Of a stretch of 64,000 bases of DNA, positions 42,810 to 51,599 are shown piece by piece. Within the stretch, counting starts at the first letter, position 1. Each line of letters begins with the position of its first letter. Location of the stretch: NCBI RefSeq assembly GCF_004924335.1, contig NZ_CP024633.1, forward strand, positions 1,116,001 through 1,180,000, given 5' to 3'. The notes below the pieces were generated by a model that ran no database searches, was not told where the DNA came from, and saw only the letters and a list, made by a program, of their open reading frames with translations. This DNA comes from Mycobacteroides salmoniphilum (GTDB lineage Bacteria; Actinomycetota; Actinomycetes; Mycobacteriales; Mycobacteriaceae). The position numbers were made by a program, and so were the translations under genes.

Positions 42810-44444
42810 TCAATGGGTGATCGCCTTTTCCGCGCCGATGCCCGTCAGGGAACGCACCTCCATCTCCGCGTTCAACCCGGGATCGCCCTTGTCGTTCGAG
42901 GTCAGCGTTCCGACGATGCCCAGCAGGAAGGCCAAGGGAATCGACACGATGCCGGGATTGGCCAGGGGGAACCAGGCGAAGTCGGCGCCGGGGGTCATCG
43001 CCGTCTTCGCGCCGGAGACGGCGGGGGAGAAGACGATGAGCACGATGGTCGAGATCAACCCGCCATACATGCTCCACAGCGCGCCGCGGGTATTGAACCG
43101 CGCCCAGTACAGCGAGTACAGGATGGTCGGCAGATTGGCCGCTGCCGCGACCGCGAAGGCCAGTGCCACCAGGAACGCGACATTCTGCCCGTTGGCCAAG
43201 ATGCCGAGGCCGATCGCGATGACGCCCAGTATTACCGCGGTGATCCGCGAAACCCGGACCTGTTCCGCCTCAGAGACGTTGTGGCCCTTAATGACTGAGG
43301 CGTAGATGTCGTGTGCGAATGATGCCGACGCGGTAATCGTCAGTCCGGCCACCACGGCGAGAATGGTTGCGAAGGCCACCGCCGAGATGACCGCAAGCAG
43401 GATCACCCCGCCGAGCTCGAAGGCCAACAGCGGTGCGGCCGAGTTCTGTCCACCGGCCGCCGCCAGGATGCGATCCGGTCCGACGAGCGCCGCGGCGCCA
43501 TAGCCCAGCGCCAGGGTGAACAGGTAGAAGGCACCTATCAGTGCGATGGCCCACACCACCGATCGGCGGGCCTCCTTGGCGGTGGGCACGGTGTAGAAGC
43601 GCATCAGGACGTGGGGGAGTCCCGCGGTGCCGAGCACCAGCGCGAGTCCGAGCGACAGGAAGTTGATCTTTGATGTCAGTGAACCGCCGTATTGCGCGCC
43701 GGGGGCTAGAACATCGCGTGATGCAACACCTTTGGTGTGGCTGCCAGAAACGGCGTGCTGTGCCGCGCCAAGAATGTCGGAGATGTTGAAGCCGAACTTG
43801 GCCAGCACGGCGGCCGTCATGAGCGCGGCACCGGTGATCAACAACACCGCCTTGATGATTTGCACCCAGGTGGTGCCCTTCATGCCGCCCACCAGGACGT
43901 AGACGATCATGAGCACACCAACCACGCCGATGACGATCGACTGACCCAGTCTGCTGTGGATGTTGAGAAGGAGCGCCACCAAACCTCCGGCGCCCGCCAT
44001 CTGCGCCAGGAGGTAGAACAGCGACACCGTCAACGTGGAGATGGCCGCCGCCAGTCGTACGGGACGCTGCTTGAGCCGAAAGCTCAGCACATCGGCCATC
44101 GTGAACTTTCCTGTGTTGCGCAGCAATTCGGCCACAAGGAGCAGTGCCACCAGCCAGGCCACCAGGAAGCCGACGGAATACAGGAAGCCGTCATAGCCGT
44201 ATACCGCGATGGCTCCTGCGATGCCGAGGAAGCTGGCGGCGGACAGGTAGTCCCCGGCGATGGCGATGCCGTTCTGCGGACCGGAGAAGGCGCGCCCGCC
44301 GGTGAAGAATCCCTCTGCGGTCTTGTTGCTGCCGCTGGCGCGGATGACGAGGTAGAGGGTGACCGCGACGAAGACGGCGAATATCGCGATGTTGGTGGCC
44401 GGATCGCCGACGGTTTCGGCCGCCAGTATCGATGGGGTGCTCAT
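42810..44444 (-). CDS. Cation/acetate-type solute symporter
   Basis: The product has 544 residues from ATG 44444 and belongs to the sodium:solute symporter family. It has about thirteen helices with the motifs GIAIAGDYLSAASFLGIAG and VYVLVGGMKGTTWVQIIKA. It is closest to ActP-like acetate or other monocarboxylate permeases. Its start overlaps the stop of the DUF485 gene as ATGA, the usual actP pairing. A perfect palindrome at 44861-44876 lies upstream of the pair. Confidence 0.92.
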   Translation of the reverse strand: MSTPSILAAETVGDPATNIAIFAVFVAVTLYLVIRASGSNKTAEGFFTGGRAFSGPQNGIAIAGDYLSAASFLGIAGAIAVYGYDGFLYSVGFLVAWLVALLLVAELLRNTGKFTMADVLSFRLKQRPVRLAAAISTLTVSLFYLLAQMAGAGGLVALLLNIHSRLGQSIVIGVVGVLMIVYVLVGGMKGTTWVQIIKAVLLITGAALMTAAVLAKFGFNISDILGAAQHAVSGSHTKGVASRDVLAPGAQYGGSLTSKINFLSLGLALVLGTAGLPHVLMRFYTVPTAKEARRSVVWAIALIGAFYLFTLALGYGAAALVGPDRILAAAGGQNSAAPLLAFELGGVILLAVISAVAFATILAVVAGLTITASASFAHDIYASVIKGHNVSEAEQVRVSRITAVILGVIAIGLGILANGQNVAFLVALAFAVAAAANLPTILYSLYWARFNTRGALWSMYGGLISTIVLIVFSPAVSGAKTAMTPGADFAWFPLANPGIVSIPLAFLLGIVGTLTSNDKGDPGLNAEMEVRSLTGIGAEKAITH

Positions 44445-44773
44445 GCCTGTTCCACCTCGGCGCGGATGGCCGCGGCCCGCGGATCCAACTCGCGGTTGGC
44501 GAATCTGACGTAGAGGCCGGTGATGACGAATGTCGTGACGAACTGGCCAAGGCCCAGCACGAGTCCGACGTTGATGTTGCCGAGGAGCTTGATTGCCATG
44601 AAGTCGTGAGCGAAAGCACCCAGCACCACATAGAGGCCATACCACACGAGGAAGAACGCAGTCATGGGAAAGACAAAGCGGCGCAATGCTTTCCGAAGTT
44701 CTTGAAATTCCGCGCTGCCCTGGATTTCCAGGGCTCGTTCGGCGGAGAGCTCGGTAGGATCGATAGCGGTCAA
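44441..44773 (-). CDS. DUF485 membrane protein, partner of symporter
   Basis: The product has 110 residues with two helices (about 38-55 and 72-92), VFPMTAFFLVWYGLYVVLG and GLVLGLGQFVTTFVITGLY. DUF485 proteins are encoded with ActP-like symporters. A start at TTG 44773 is chosen because AAGGAG lies seven bases upstream; an ATG at 44833 would add 20 residues of poor quality. It overlaps the symporter start by four bases. Confidence 0.88.
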   Translation of the reverse strand: MTAIDPTELSAERALEIQGSAEFQELRKALRRFVFPMTAFFLVWYGLYVVLGAFAHDFMAIKLLGNINVGLVLGLGQFVTTFVITGLYVRFANRELDPRAAAIRAEVEQA

Positions 44774-44860
44774 CGCTGACTCCTTATGAGTACCTGTCAG
44801 GGTGCTGGGAGAGCGTAATGAGGGCCGAGCCACCGCCGTGGGGTTTCTCGCGCTGGTTTG

Positions 44861-44876
44861 TCAGGTGTTCACCTGA
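44861..44876. promoter_or_regulatory. Perfect palindrome upstream of the symporter operon
   Basis: TCAGGTGTTCACCTGA is a 16-bp perfect palindrome (7-bp arms) 87 bp upstream of the DUF485 start. A similar CAGGTGA/TCACCTG pair occurs at 13098-13115. It may be an operator for the symporter genes; the regulator is not in the window or not recognisable. Confidence 0.45.
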
Positions 44877-44901
44877 TTGGCCTGGCGTCGAGGGCCCGGA
44901 C

Positions 44902-45930
44902 TCAGACGCTTCTGCGCGCGGACTCTTCCCCGTACTGCTGGTTGACCGCGCGGAGGAACTTCTCCGCATCGGTGGGCTCGACCGGAGGCAAGTGGATGGT
45001 TTCGCTGACGATGCCATCTGGCAGGCGCGGCTCGGAGCCGACGTCGGGAATGAAGTTCTTCAGGGCGCCATCGGTGAAGGGCACGCCGGATTTGACCTGA
45101 TTGTTGGACACCAGGTCGAACGCTCGCGTCATCGCGTCGCGCGATTCCTCGGGTAGTCCTGCCTTGATGGCGGCGATCTCGGTGGCGGATTTGCCGTCGA
45201 AGGACTGTGCGAATTCGTACAGATACTGCAGCTGATTGGACGGGATGGTGACGCTCTTACCCGCGGCGAGGTCCTTGAGCTGCCGATCGTCCAGGAGCGA
45301 TGCCGCGTTGACCCGGCTCAACACACTGTGGTCTTGCTGGCTGTGCGCCTGAAAGTGCTCCCCGTCCCGATTCCCCTGTGCGGAGGTCAGCCCGCTGTAA
45401 GGATTGAACGAAGACCCCAGCTCATCGCAAATGGCGTCGATCTGCTGCTGGGCTTCCAATTCGGCTGCCCACCACTTGTCGTAGGCCTTCCGCATCATCC
45501 GTGTGAACTTCACGGCGTTCTGGTTCGCCTTCTCGATGACCTCCGCGCTGGTGTGGGGCTGCATGATCCAGCTGGCGGTGAGGTCCTCTGCCACGGTGTA
45601 GCCGTGGTCGGTGGCCTCGTTGTACAGGTCGACTGCCTCGCGGCGATACTCGATCGACTGGAACTCCAACGTGACCAAGGCCTTCGGGGCGTCATCGAGT
45701 AGTACCTGGGTGGCCAGGTAGATCGTCTTCTCGTCGCTGGCCGCGGTGTCCTGGATCGCACGGGCGGTTTCACCGTCCCAGGGCAGGCCGCCGGGTCTGT
45801 CGATCGAATGCTTGTAGTCCTGGGCGCGGTGTTGCAGCTCGGTGGCGGCGAGCATCGCCTGGCGCAACGGCACGATGGACTGTTCGGGGTGGTTGGTCAG
45901 CAACCTTCTGGCTGAGTACTCCGACTTCAT
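44902..45930 (-). CDS. WXG-like protein with module shared with 29094-31493
   Basis: The product has 342 residues from ATG 45930, which overlaps the stop of the small upstream gene as ATGA. Residues 1-150 are helical with W51-D-G53. Residues 209-277 match the module in the 799-residue protein at 29094 (AASLLDDRQLKDLAAGKSV, then a Gln-rich helix, DGKSATEI and FDLVSNNQV). The C-terminus is acidic (EPTDAEKFLRAVNQQYGEE). It is probably a second, smaller member of the same type VII-associated family. No lipoprotein accompanies it. Confidence 0.75.
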   Translation of the reverse strand: MKSEYSARRLLTNHPEQSIVPLRQAMLAATELQHRAQDYKHSIDRPGGLPWDGETARAIQDTAASDEKTIYLATQVLLDDAPKALVTLEFQSIEYRREAVDLYNEATDHGYTVAEDLTASWIMQPHTSAEVIEKANQNAVKFTRMMRKAYDKWWAAELEAQQQIDAICDELGSSFNPYSGLTSAQGNRDGEHFQAHSQQDHSVLSRVNAASLLDDRQLKDLAAGKSVTIPSNQLQYLYEFAQSFDGKSATEIAAIKAGLPEESRDAMTRAFDLVSNNQVKSGVPFTDGALKNFIPDVGSEPRLPDGIVSETIHLPPVEPTDAEKFLRAVNQQYGEESARRSV

Positions 45931-46220
45931 TGTGGCCTCGACAACGATGCGGCGGAAAGGATGGTCTGTCGCACGTACTCTTCGGTGTCCCCGAACCGGG
46001 CCTGTGCTTGCTCGGATAGGTCGGCCATGTTCACGCAGCGAGCCGCAAACATGCGCTGTAATTCGGGGATGACCTCGGTGACGAGCCGTCTCACTGCGGT
46101 CAGCGAGGGGGCGTCCCCGGCTTCGACCCTGGTGGGGTTGGCGGCCCGGCTGCACAGCTTGTGGGCCTGTTCTCGTAATTCCGGCGACAGCTTGCGCAAC
46201 GCCTCTAGATCAACGTCCAA
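45927..46220 (-). CDS. Small WXG/EspC-like helical protein
   Basis: The product has 97 residues and starts at TTG 46220; no ATG or GTG is available upstream. It begins DVDLEALRKLSPELREQAHK and has a helical body with one cysteine pair (LCSRAAN, RCVNMAD). It is the small partner of the 342-residue protein, with overlapping stop and start. No WXG turn is present. No sigma-M-like promoter is seen upstream; a TAGGCT box suggests an ordinary promoter. Confidence 0.68.
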   Translation of the reverse strand: MDVDLEALRKLSPELREQAHKLCSRAANPTRVEAGDAPSLTAVRRLVTEVIPELQRMFAARCVNMADLSEQAQARFGDTEEYVRQTILSAASLSRPQ

Positions 46221-46327
46221 TTGGCCTGACAGCGGCAGCCTCCCCGAACACTGTGATCTTGGTCGCCCAAGTTGCCGTAGCCTAGCACCGCTCGGGTTGT
46301 CAAAGTTCAGAAGGAAGGAATGTCACA

Positions 46328-46912
46328 TTGGCGAAATTGCAGCTAGCGCAGGACCCGGCCGCCGATGAGTTGCTGGAGGAGAATCCGTTGGCGCTTCTGA
46401 TCGCGATGCTCCTCGATCAACAGATTCCTATGGAGGTCGCGTTCGCGGGGCCCAAGAAGATCGCCGACCGGATCGGCGGTATCGACGCTCACCAGATCGC
46501 CGACTACGACCCCGATAAGTTCGTCGCCTTATGTTCCGAACGCCCGGCGATACACCGCTTCCCCGGTTCGATGGCCAAGCGTGTCCAGGTACTCGCGCAT
46601 GAGATCGTCGACGAGTACGACGGCCGCGCGGAGAACATCTGGAAGGCGGGCGATCCGAATGGGGCCGAGCTACTCAAGCGACTCAAGGCGCTTCCTGGTT
46701 TCGGTGAGCAAAAGGCCAAGATCTTTGTGGCACTGCTGGGCAAACAATACGGAGTTCAGCCGAAGGATTGGCGCAAGGCCGCCGGAAACTACGGCGAGAA
46801 GGACACGCACCTGTCGGTTGCGGACGTCGTCGACGGAGAGTCGCTCGGTCTTGTGCGCGCCCATAAGAAGGAAATGAAGGCTGCGGCCAAAGCAAAGGCG
46901 GCCAAGGCATAA
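46328..46912 (+). CDS. HhH-GPD base-excision repair protein (Rv1156-like)
   Basis: The product has 194 residues from TTG 46328, with AGGAAGG before it. The helix-hairpin-helix is visible as LLKRLKALPGFGEQKAKIFV (about residues 114-133), followed by a Lys/Ala-rich tail. It is a HhH-GPD family protein but lacks the Cys-rich iron-sulphur cluster of endonuclease III. It corresponds to Rv1156. Its substrate is unknown. Confidence 0.9.
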   Translation: MAKLQLAQDPAADELLEENPLALLIAMLLDQQIPMEVAFAGPKKIADRIGGIDAHQIADYDPDKFVALCSERPAIHRFPGSMAKRVQVLAHEIVDEYDGRAENIWKAGDPNGAELLKRLKALPGFGEQKAKIFVALLGKQYGVQPKDWRKAAGNYGEKDTHLSVADVVDGESLGLVRAHKKEMKAAAKAKAAKA

Positions 46913-46941
46913 CGCCCTGACCGCCTTGCTTGTGTCGTGAA

Positions 46942-47634
46942 CTACGGCAGCGCTGCGAACATCGGTGCCGACGGGACCATGCCGACACCGGGTGCGGTGG
47001 CAGCGGGCAACCCGGCGACGGGAGCCGCCGCAGCAGCCGGGATTCCGTTGACCAGGGCCGGCGGAATCAGCGTCTGCTGCACGCCCGCGGGCAGCAGCTT
47101 GGGCAGGTTGGTGGCCCACAGATCAACAGTCTGCGTGACACCGTCTGCGCCGGGGATCTGCCCGACGCCGGGCAGGTTGCTGGTGGCGGGAACCGACGCC
47201 GGAGACAGTGCCTGCGCGGCAGCGGGTGTCAGTGCCTGGGCGGCGGCCGGCGGCAGTGCTGCCGGAGCGGCAGGAGCAGCCGGAGCCACACCGGGAGCCG
47301 GCGCGACCGCAGGAGCGGCCGGAGTGATCGCCGGTAGGGCAGGTGCTGCCGGAGCCACACCGGGAGCCGGCGCGACCGCAGGAGCGGCCGGAGTGATCGC
47401 CGGTAGGGCAGGTGCTGCCGGGGCGGCGATCGCGGCGGGTGCTGCGGGAGCGTTACCGAAGCCCGCAGCGGCCTGGCCCAGGAGCGCGGCCGGGTTGGTC
47501 GGGTTCGGAGTGGGGCCCGGAACAGGGTCGGCGCCAGCGGTCGACGCCATGCCCAGTGCCAGGCCGGCTGACGCGAAGGCCGCGATCGACGCGCCCACGA
47601 AGACGTTGGGGAGCCGGGACATAAACCGTGACAT
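46942..47634 (-). CDS. Ala/Pro-rich secreted protein (Rv1157c/Rv1158c-like)
   Basis: The product has 230 residues from ATG 47634, with a signal peptide ending STAGADPVPG. The mature protein is almost entirely Ala, Pro and Val with two tandem copies of a 23-residue unit (PALPAITPAAPAVAPAPGVA...). The C-terminus has DLWATNLPKLLPAGVQQTLI. It corresponds by position to Rv1157c and Rv1158c. The function is unknown; such proteins are exported and surface-exposed. Confidence 0.85.
   Translation of the reverse strand: MSRFMSRLPNVFVGASIAAFASAGLALGMASTAGADPVPGPTPNPTNPAALLGQAAAGFGNAPAAPAAIAAPAAPALPAITPAAPAVAPAPGVAPAAPALPAITPAAPAVAPAPGVAPAAPAAPAALPPAAAQALTPAAAQALSPASVPATSNLPGVGQIPGADGVTQTVDLWATNLPKLLPAGVQQTLIPPALVNGIPAAAAAPVAGLPAATAPGVGMVPSAPMFAALP
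47281..47418. repeat. Two tandem 69-bp repeats inside the Ala/Pro-rich gene
   Basis: Two 69-bp units are identical at the DNA level, encoding two 23-residue units in frame. Identity of the copies points to a recent duplication that could change in copy number between strains. Confidence 0.85.
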
Positions 47635-47694
47635 ATTGAACTCCAATGCTGTTTCGCTAGACCTGATTGCCGGTGTTAAAACCCAAGGTAATCC

Positions 47695-47726
47695 GTTACG
47701 CGTGTTACTCAAGTGACGCGTGTGAC
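47695..47726. promoter_or_regulatory. GTKAC direct repeats with 9-bp spacing
   Basis: GTTAC at 47695 and 47704 and GTGAC at 47713 and 47722 lie exactly 9 bp apart, with GCGT or TCAA between. A further GTTAC is at 47739. They lie between the divergent Ala/Pro-rich and pimE genes. The layout suggests a response-regulator site; MtrA is one candidate by its direct-repeat binding, but this is only inference. Confidence 0.5.
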
Positions 47727-47775
47727 GTAGATGGAACCGTTACCAAAACGAGTGAGTGAGGTTATCGAAACCCCG

Positions 47776-49008
47776 ATGAGTACCGAGCCGACCAGGGCGG
47801 ATGCAAAGCCGCTGGTGCCGACACGCGGCGCGGCGGCGTGGCGGCGTGTCCGGGAATGGGGCCCGTGGCTGCTCGTGCTGAGCGTCGCGGTGCGCATCGC
47901 CTGGGCTTACCTGACTCCGCATGGCGCCGACCTTGTGGACCTGCATGTATACGTCAGCGGTCCTGCCACTCTGGGGCACGGCAATCTCTATGAGTTCACG
48001 TATCCGGACAAGACCCCCGACTTCCCGCTGCCCTTCACCTATCCGCCGTTCGCGGCCGTGGTGTTCTGGCCGCTGCACCTGCTGCCGTTCACCCTGCTCG
48101 GCCTGTGTTGGATTCTGGGCACCATTGCCGCGCTGTACGTGGTGGTTCGGCTGAGTCAGCGGTTGCTCGGATTCAACGACGCCCGCGGGGCCGCCGTGTG
48201 GACCGCCGTCACGATGTGGACCGAACCCGTGCGCTCGACGCTCGACTATGGGCAGATCAACGTGCTGCTGATGCTGCTGATCCTGGTGGCGGTGACTTCC
48301 TCACGCTGGTGGATCTCGGGAACACTGGTGGGGCTCGCCGGCGGGGTGAAGCTGACCCCGTTGGTTTCCGGGCTCTACTTCCTGGGCGCACGTCGGTGGG
48401 TGACCGCCCTGTGGGCAGGCGTGGTTTTTGTCTTGACTGTGGCGGTCGGCGTGGCCGTGGTCGGGGCGCAGGGGCGGTACTACTTCACCGACCTATTGGG
48501 TAAGCCGGACCGGATCGGGCCGATCGCCACCGTGTTCAACCAGTCCTGGCGGGGCGGTATCTCCAGGATCCTCGGACACGATGCGGGGTCTGGAGCACTG
48601 GTGTTGGCGGCCTACCTGGTGACCGCGGTGCTGGCCTTCTTCGCCTGGCGGGTCGTGGACGACAGGTTGGGGCAGATCTGTGTGGTGCAGCTCTTCGGTC
48701 TGCTCATCTCACCCATCTCGTGGACACACCATTGGGTGTGGATGGTTCCGTTCATGGTGTGGCTGCTGCACGGACCGTGGCGAGAAAAACTGGGCGCCAA
48801 GATCTTTGGGTATGGGTGGCTGGGGCTGTTGTTGGTGGGTGTGCCCTGGCTGCTCAGCTTCGCCCAACCCGACATCTGGCGCATCGACCGGCCGTGGCCG
48901 CTGGCCTGGGCCGGGCTGGTGGACATTGCGGCTGCCATGGCGACGCTCGGCTGGATGGCGGTGACGGGAATCAGGTCACGTCGCAACGCAGTACCAATCA
49001 CCGGCTAG
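47776..49008 (+). CDS. pimE: Polyprenol-phosphate-mannose-dependent alpha-1,2-mannosyltransferase PimE-like
   Basis: PimE adds the fifth mannose, alpha-1,2-linked, in PIM5/PIM6 synthesis on the outer side of the membrane. The 410-residue protein has about ten helices and the GT87 features [43 protein letters not shown] and [14 protein letters not shown] 47776 is chosen; in-frame codons upstream to 47731 exist. The neighbours (HhH-GPD, Ala/Pro-rich gene, pterin dehydratase and mutT2) match the Rv1156-Rv1160 region around Rv1159. lpqW is 8 kb downstream. Confidence 0.9.
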   Translation: MSTEPTRADAKPLVPTRGAAAWRRVREWGPWLLVLSVAVRIAWAYLTPHGADLVDLHVYVSGPATLGHGNLYEFTYPDKTPDFPLPFTYPPFAAVVFWPLHLLPFTLLGLCWILGTIAALYVVVRLSQRLLGFNDARGAAVWTAVTMWTEPVRSTLDYGQINVLLMLLILVAVTSSRWWISGTLVGLAGGVKLTPLVSGLYFLGARRWVTALWAGVVFVLTVAVGVAVVGAQGRYYFTDLLGKPDRIGPIATVFNQSWRGGISRILGHDAGSGALVLAAYLVTAVLAFFAWRVVDDRLGQICVVQLFGLLISPISWTHHWVWMVPFMVWLLHGPWREKLGAKIFGYGWLGLLLVGVPWLLSFAQPDIWRIDRPWPLAWAGLVDIAAAMATLGWMAVTGIRSRRNAVPITG

Positions 49009-49018
49009 CGTTGCTGTC

Positions 49019-49825
49019 ATGTCTGAACATTGGACCGTCCTGGTCACCGGTGCTTCCAGCGGGATCGGCGCGAGCGCGGCTCGGATCTTCGTCGAGCGCG
49101 GGCACCGCGTGTTCGGCACCAGTCGTCATCCCGATAACGTCACCGACCGCATCGCCGGGGTGCAATATCTGCGGCTTGATCAAACCGACAAGGCGAGTAT
49201 CGCCGAGTGTGTCGCGCAGGCGGGCGAGGTGGACATCCTGGTCAACAACGCCGGCGAGAGTCAGATCGGTGCGCTGGAAGACATCTCCATTGATGATTTC
49301 GAGATGCTGTACAACACGAATGTCTTTGGGCCCGTTGCGCTCACCAAGGCGGTACTGCCGGGGATGAGGGAACGGCGCCGCGGCGCCATCGTGATGGTGG
49401 GGTCGATGGCGGGCACCCTGCACGTCCCGTTCCGATCGACCTACAGTTCGGCGAAGTCGGCACTGCACACCGTGGCCGACTGCCTGCGGCACGAGGTGGC
49501 ACCGTTCGGGATCACCGTGAGCACCGTGGAACCCGGCGTCATCGCGACCGGGATCGAAACGCGGCGCAACCGCATCGTGTCCCAGGGATCTGCCTACCGC
49601 GATGCGTTCCAGACCGTCGATGCCGCCATGGCCGCGCGGGAGCAGCACGGCATGGCCTCCGATGATCTGGCGCGCCTGGTGGTCGACGTGGCATTGAATC
49701 CAAACCCGAAGCCCTTGTATGCCAAGGGCAGTAACGCTCCGCTCATCATGGCCGCGCAGCGGCTGCTGCCTGCCGGACTATTTCTGACGTTCCTGGCGCG
49801 CATGCACGGGCTGACGTCGAGGTAG
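49019..49825 (+). CDS. Short-chain dehydrogenase/reductase
   Basis: The product has 268 residues. The classical SDR elements are visible: TGASSGIGASAA (cofactor loop), NNAGESQIGA, VGSMAG, and the catalytic S/Y/K in FRSTYSSAKSALH. It starts 11 bp after pimE. The substrate is unknown. It is absent from the M. tuberculosis gene order and appears inserted here with purU. Confidence 0.92.
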   Translation: MSEHWTVLVTGASSGIGASAARIFVERGHRVFGTSRHPDNVTDRIAGVQYLRLDQTDKASIAECVAQAGEVDILVNNAGESQIGALEDISIDDFEMLYNTNVFGPVALTKAVLPGMRERRRGAIVMVGSMAGTLHVPFRSTYSSAKSALHTVADCLRHEVAPFGITVSTVEPGVIATGIETRRNRIVSQGSAYRDAFQTVDAAMAAREQHGMASDDLARLVVDVALNPNPKPLYAKGSNAPLIMAAQRLLPAGLFLTFLARMHGLTSR

Positions 49826-49828
49826 GGC

Positions 49829-50737
49829 ATGTTTCCCATATCTCCCCAAGGGGCTCACCCTACCGGGTCTTCAGATGCCTTCCACTCCAAGGATATCGGC
49901 AGGTTACTGCTGCAATGTCCCGACCGGATTGGCGTGGTCGCCGCCGTGAGTGCCTTCCTGGCAGACGCCGGTGCGAGCATCATTTCGCTGGCGCAGTACT
50001 CGACGGAACCGCAGGGCGGCTGGTTCATGCAGCGCACCGTGTTCCACCGTGCCGGGCTCACCGCCGCGCGCGAGGGCATGGAGAAAGAATTCGCCGCCAT
50101 CGCTGAAAAATTCGATATCCAGTACCGGTTCAGCGAGGCGGCCAAGCCCAAACGAGTCGCGATCATGGTGTCGCGTACCGATCACTGTCTGCTGGATCTG
50201 CTGTGGCGCAACCGCCGTGGCGAGCTCGACATGTCGATCGTGGTGGTGATCTCGAACCATCCCGACCTCGCCGAGCAGGTGCGCTCGTTCGGCTTGCCCT
50301 TCGTGCACATCCCCGCTACCCGCGAGAATCGTGCGGAGGCCGAACGTAGGCAGCTGGACCTGCTGCGGGGAAACGTCGACCTGGTGGTCCTGGCCAGATA
50401 CATGCAGATCCTCTCGCCGGAGTTTCTCGACGAGATCGACTGCCCGCTGATCAACATCCACCATTCGTTCCTTCCCGCATTCACCGGCGCGATGCCGTAT
50501 CGCCGTGCGCGGGAACGTGGCGTCAAAATGATCGGTGCCACAGCGCATTACGTGACGCGGGAGCTCGACGAGGGGCCGATCATCGAGCAGGACGTGATCC
50601 GGGTCGATCACACTCATACCGTCGAGGACCTGGTGCGGCTGGGATCCGATGTGGAACGTCTGGTGCTCTCGCGCGCGGTTGCCTGGCACTGTGAGGACCG
50701 GGTCATGCGGCACGGCAATGTCACCGCGATCTTGTGA
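49829..50737 (+). CDS. purU: Formyltetrahydrofolate deformylase
   Basis: PurU hydrolyses 10-formyl-THF to formate and THF. The 302-residue protein has an N-terminal ACT domain (about 27-100: [20 protein letters not shown]) and a C-terminal formyltransferase-like domain with [11 protein letters not shown] and the catalytic DEGPIIEQD region. The length matches Rv2964. It begins 4 bp after the SDR gene. A GGTTTCC-C-GGAAACC hairpin follows its stop at 50754-50768. Confidence 0.93.
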   Translation: MFPISPQGAHPTGSSDAFHSKDIGRLLLQCPDRIGVVAAVSAFLADAGASIISLAQYSTEPQGGWFMQRTVFHRAGLTAAREGMEKEFAAIAEKFDIQYRFSEAAKPKRVAIMVSRTDHCLLDLLWRNRRGELDMSIVVVISNHPDLAEQVRSFGLPFVHIPATRENRAEAERRQLDLLRGNVDLVVLARYMQILSPEFLDEIDCPLINIHHSFLPAFTGAMPYRRARERGVKMIGATAHYVTRELDEGPIIEQDVIRVDHTHTVEDLVRLGSDVERLVLSRAVAWHCEDRVMRHGNVTAIL

Positions 50738-50777
50738 CGTCCGATCGCGTTGCGGTTTCCCGGAAACCATGGTGCCG

Positions 50778-50850
50778 TTGCCCAGCTCTATGCGACAACG
50801 TGGGCAGTGCGGCGGGGACTAAAGCACATTTGTCGCATAGAGGCGGGCGG
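50778..50850. repeat. 22-bp dispersed element, copies 2 and 3, inverted pair
   Basis: The copy at 50778-50799 (minus orientation) and that at 50829-50850 (plus) share a 13-bp exact inverted repeat (CTCTATGCGACAA at 50786 and its complement at 50830) separated by 31 bp. Both match the copy at 14919-14940. The interval is the gap between purU and the pterin dehydratase gene. Confidence 0.5.
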
Positions 50851-50895
50851 GGCCTGCATATGGTGTTGAGACCGTCGCGCTGCTCTAGAACGTCT

Positions 50896-51180
50896 CTAGC
50901 TTCCGACCTGTGAGTCGATCGCCTGGGCCAGTGCGACGTCCTTGTCGGTGATGCCACCCTCGGAGTGGGTGGACAGCACGAACGTCACTGTGCGCCATCG
51001 AATATCGATATCGGGATGGTGGTCGACGGATTCCGCGTGCTCGGCGATGCGGCGCACTGCGTCGATTCCGTCCAGGAAGGCGTCGAATGTAACGGCGCGG
51101 CGCAGGGAATCGCCCTCGCGTGTCCACCCCGGAAGCCCGGAGAGCGCCGCGTTGATCTGGTCGTCGGTGAGCAGGGCCAT
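50896..51180 (-). CDS. 4a-hydroxytetrahydrobiopterin dehydratase
   Basis: The product has 94 residues with the pterin-4a-carbinolamine dehydratase pattern: [17 protein letters not shown], then [20 protein letters not shown], whose three histidines form the active site, and [15 protein letters not shown]. It recycles oxidised pterins or dehydrates related compounds. It corresponds to Rv1159A in the Rv1159-Rv1160 interval. It is divergent from mutT2 with a 26-bp gap. Confidence 0.93.
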   Translation of the reverse strand: MALLTDDQINAALSGLPGWTREGDSLRRAVTFDAFLDGIDAVRRIAEHAESVDHHPDIDIRWRTVTFVLSTHSEGGITDKDVALAQAIDSQVGS

Positions 51181-51206
51181 GAACTCAACGTATAGCGTCG
51201 ACCACC

Positions 51207-51599
51207 ATGGCGATAGTGGTCGCGGGCGCGGTGATCGACGGGGACAAGCTGCTCATCGCGCAGCGATCAAAACCCGTCGAGCTCGCCGGACAGTGGGAGC
51301 TCCCGGGAGGCAAGGTCGTCGAGGGCGAATCGGAGCCGCAGGCACTCGCGCGGGAGCTGCGCGAGGAACTCGGCATCGAGGTCGTAGTCGATTCTCGGCT
51401 CGGTGAGGATGTTGTCGTCGGGAACCTGGTGCTGCGTGCTTACCGCGCACGGCTGGACGGGGGCATCCCGCACCCACATGAGCATCTGGCGTTGCGCTGG
51501 GTCACCGCCGATGAACTCGACACGGTCGAATGGGTCCCGGCGGACGGGGGATGGATCCCCGCGTTGCGGGCGGCGCTAGTGGGCGCGCGCCCGGTGTAG
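51207..51599 (+). CDS. mutT2: Nudix hydrolase MutT2-like (CTP/8-oxo-dGTP pyrophosphohydrolase)
   Basis: The product has 130 residues. The Nudix box is complete: [20 protein letters not shown], then ELGIE. Mycobacterial MutT2 (Rv1160) hydrolyses 5-methyl-dCTP, dCTP and 8-oxo-dGTP to clean the nucleotide pool. The position next to the pterin dehydratase gene matches the M. tuberculosis order. The 3' end overlaps the small Cys-rich gene on the other strand by 24 bp. Confidence 0.92.
   Translation: MAIVVAGAVIDGDKLLIAQRSKPVELAGQWELPGGKVVEGESEPQALARELREELGIEVVVDSRLGEDVVVGNLVLRAYRARLDGGIPHPHEHLALRWVTADELDTVEWVPADGGWIPALRAALVGARPV

Noticed and set aside
47281..47418. CRISPR-like repeat
   Set aside because: Two adjacent in-frame 69-bp units without spacers inside a coding gene; no cas genes in the window.
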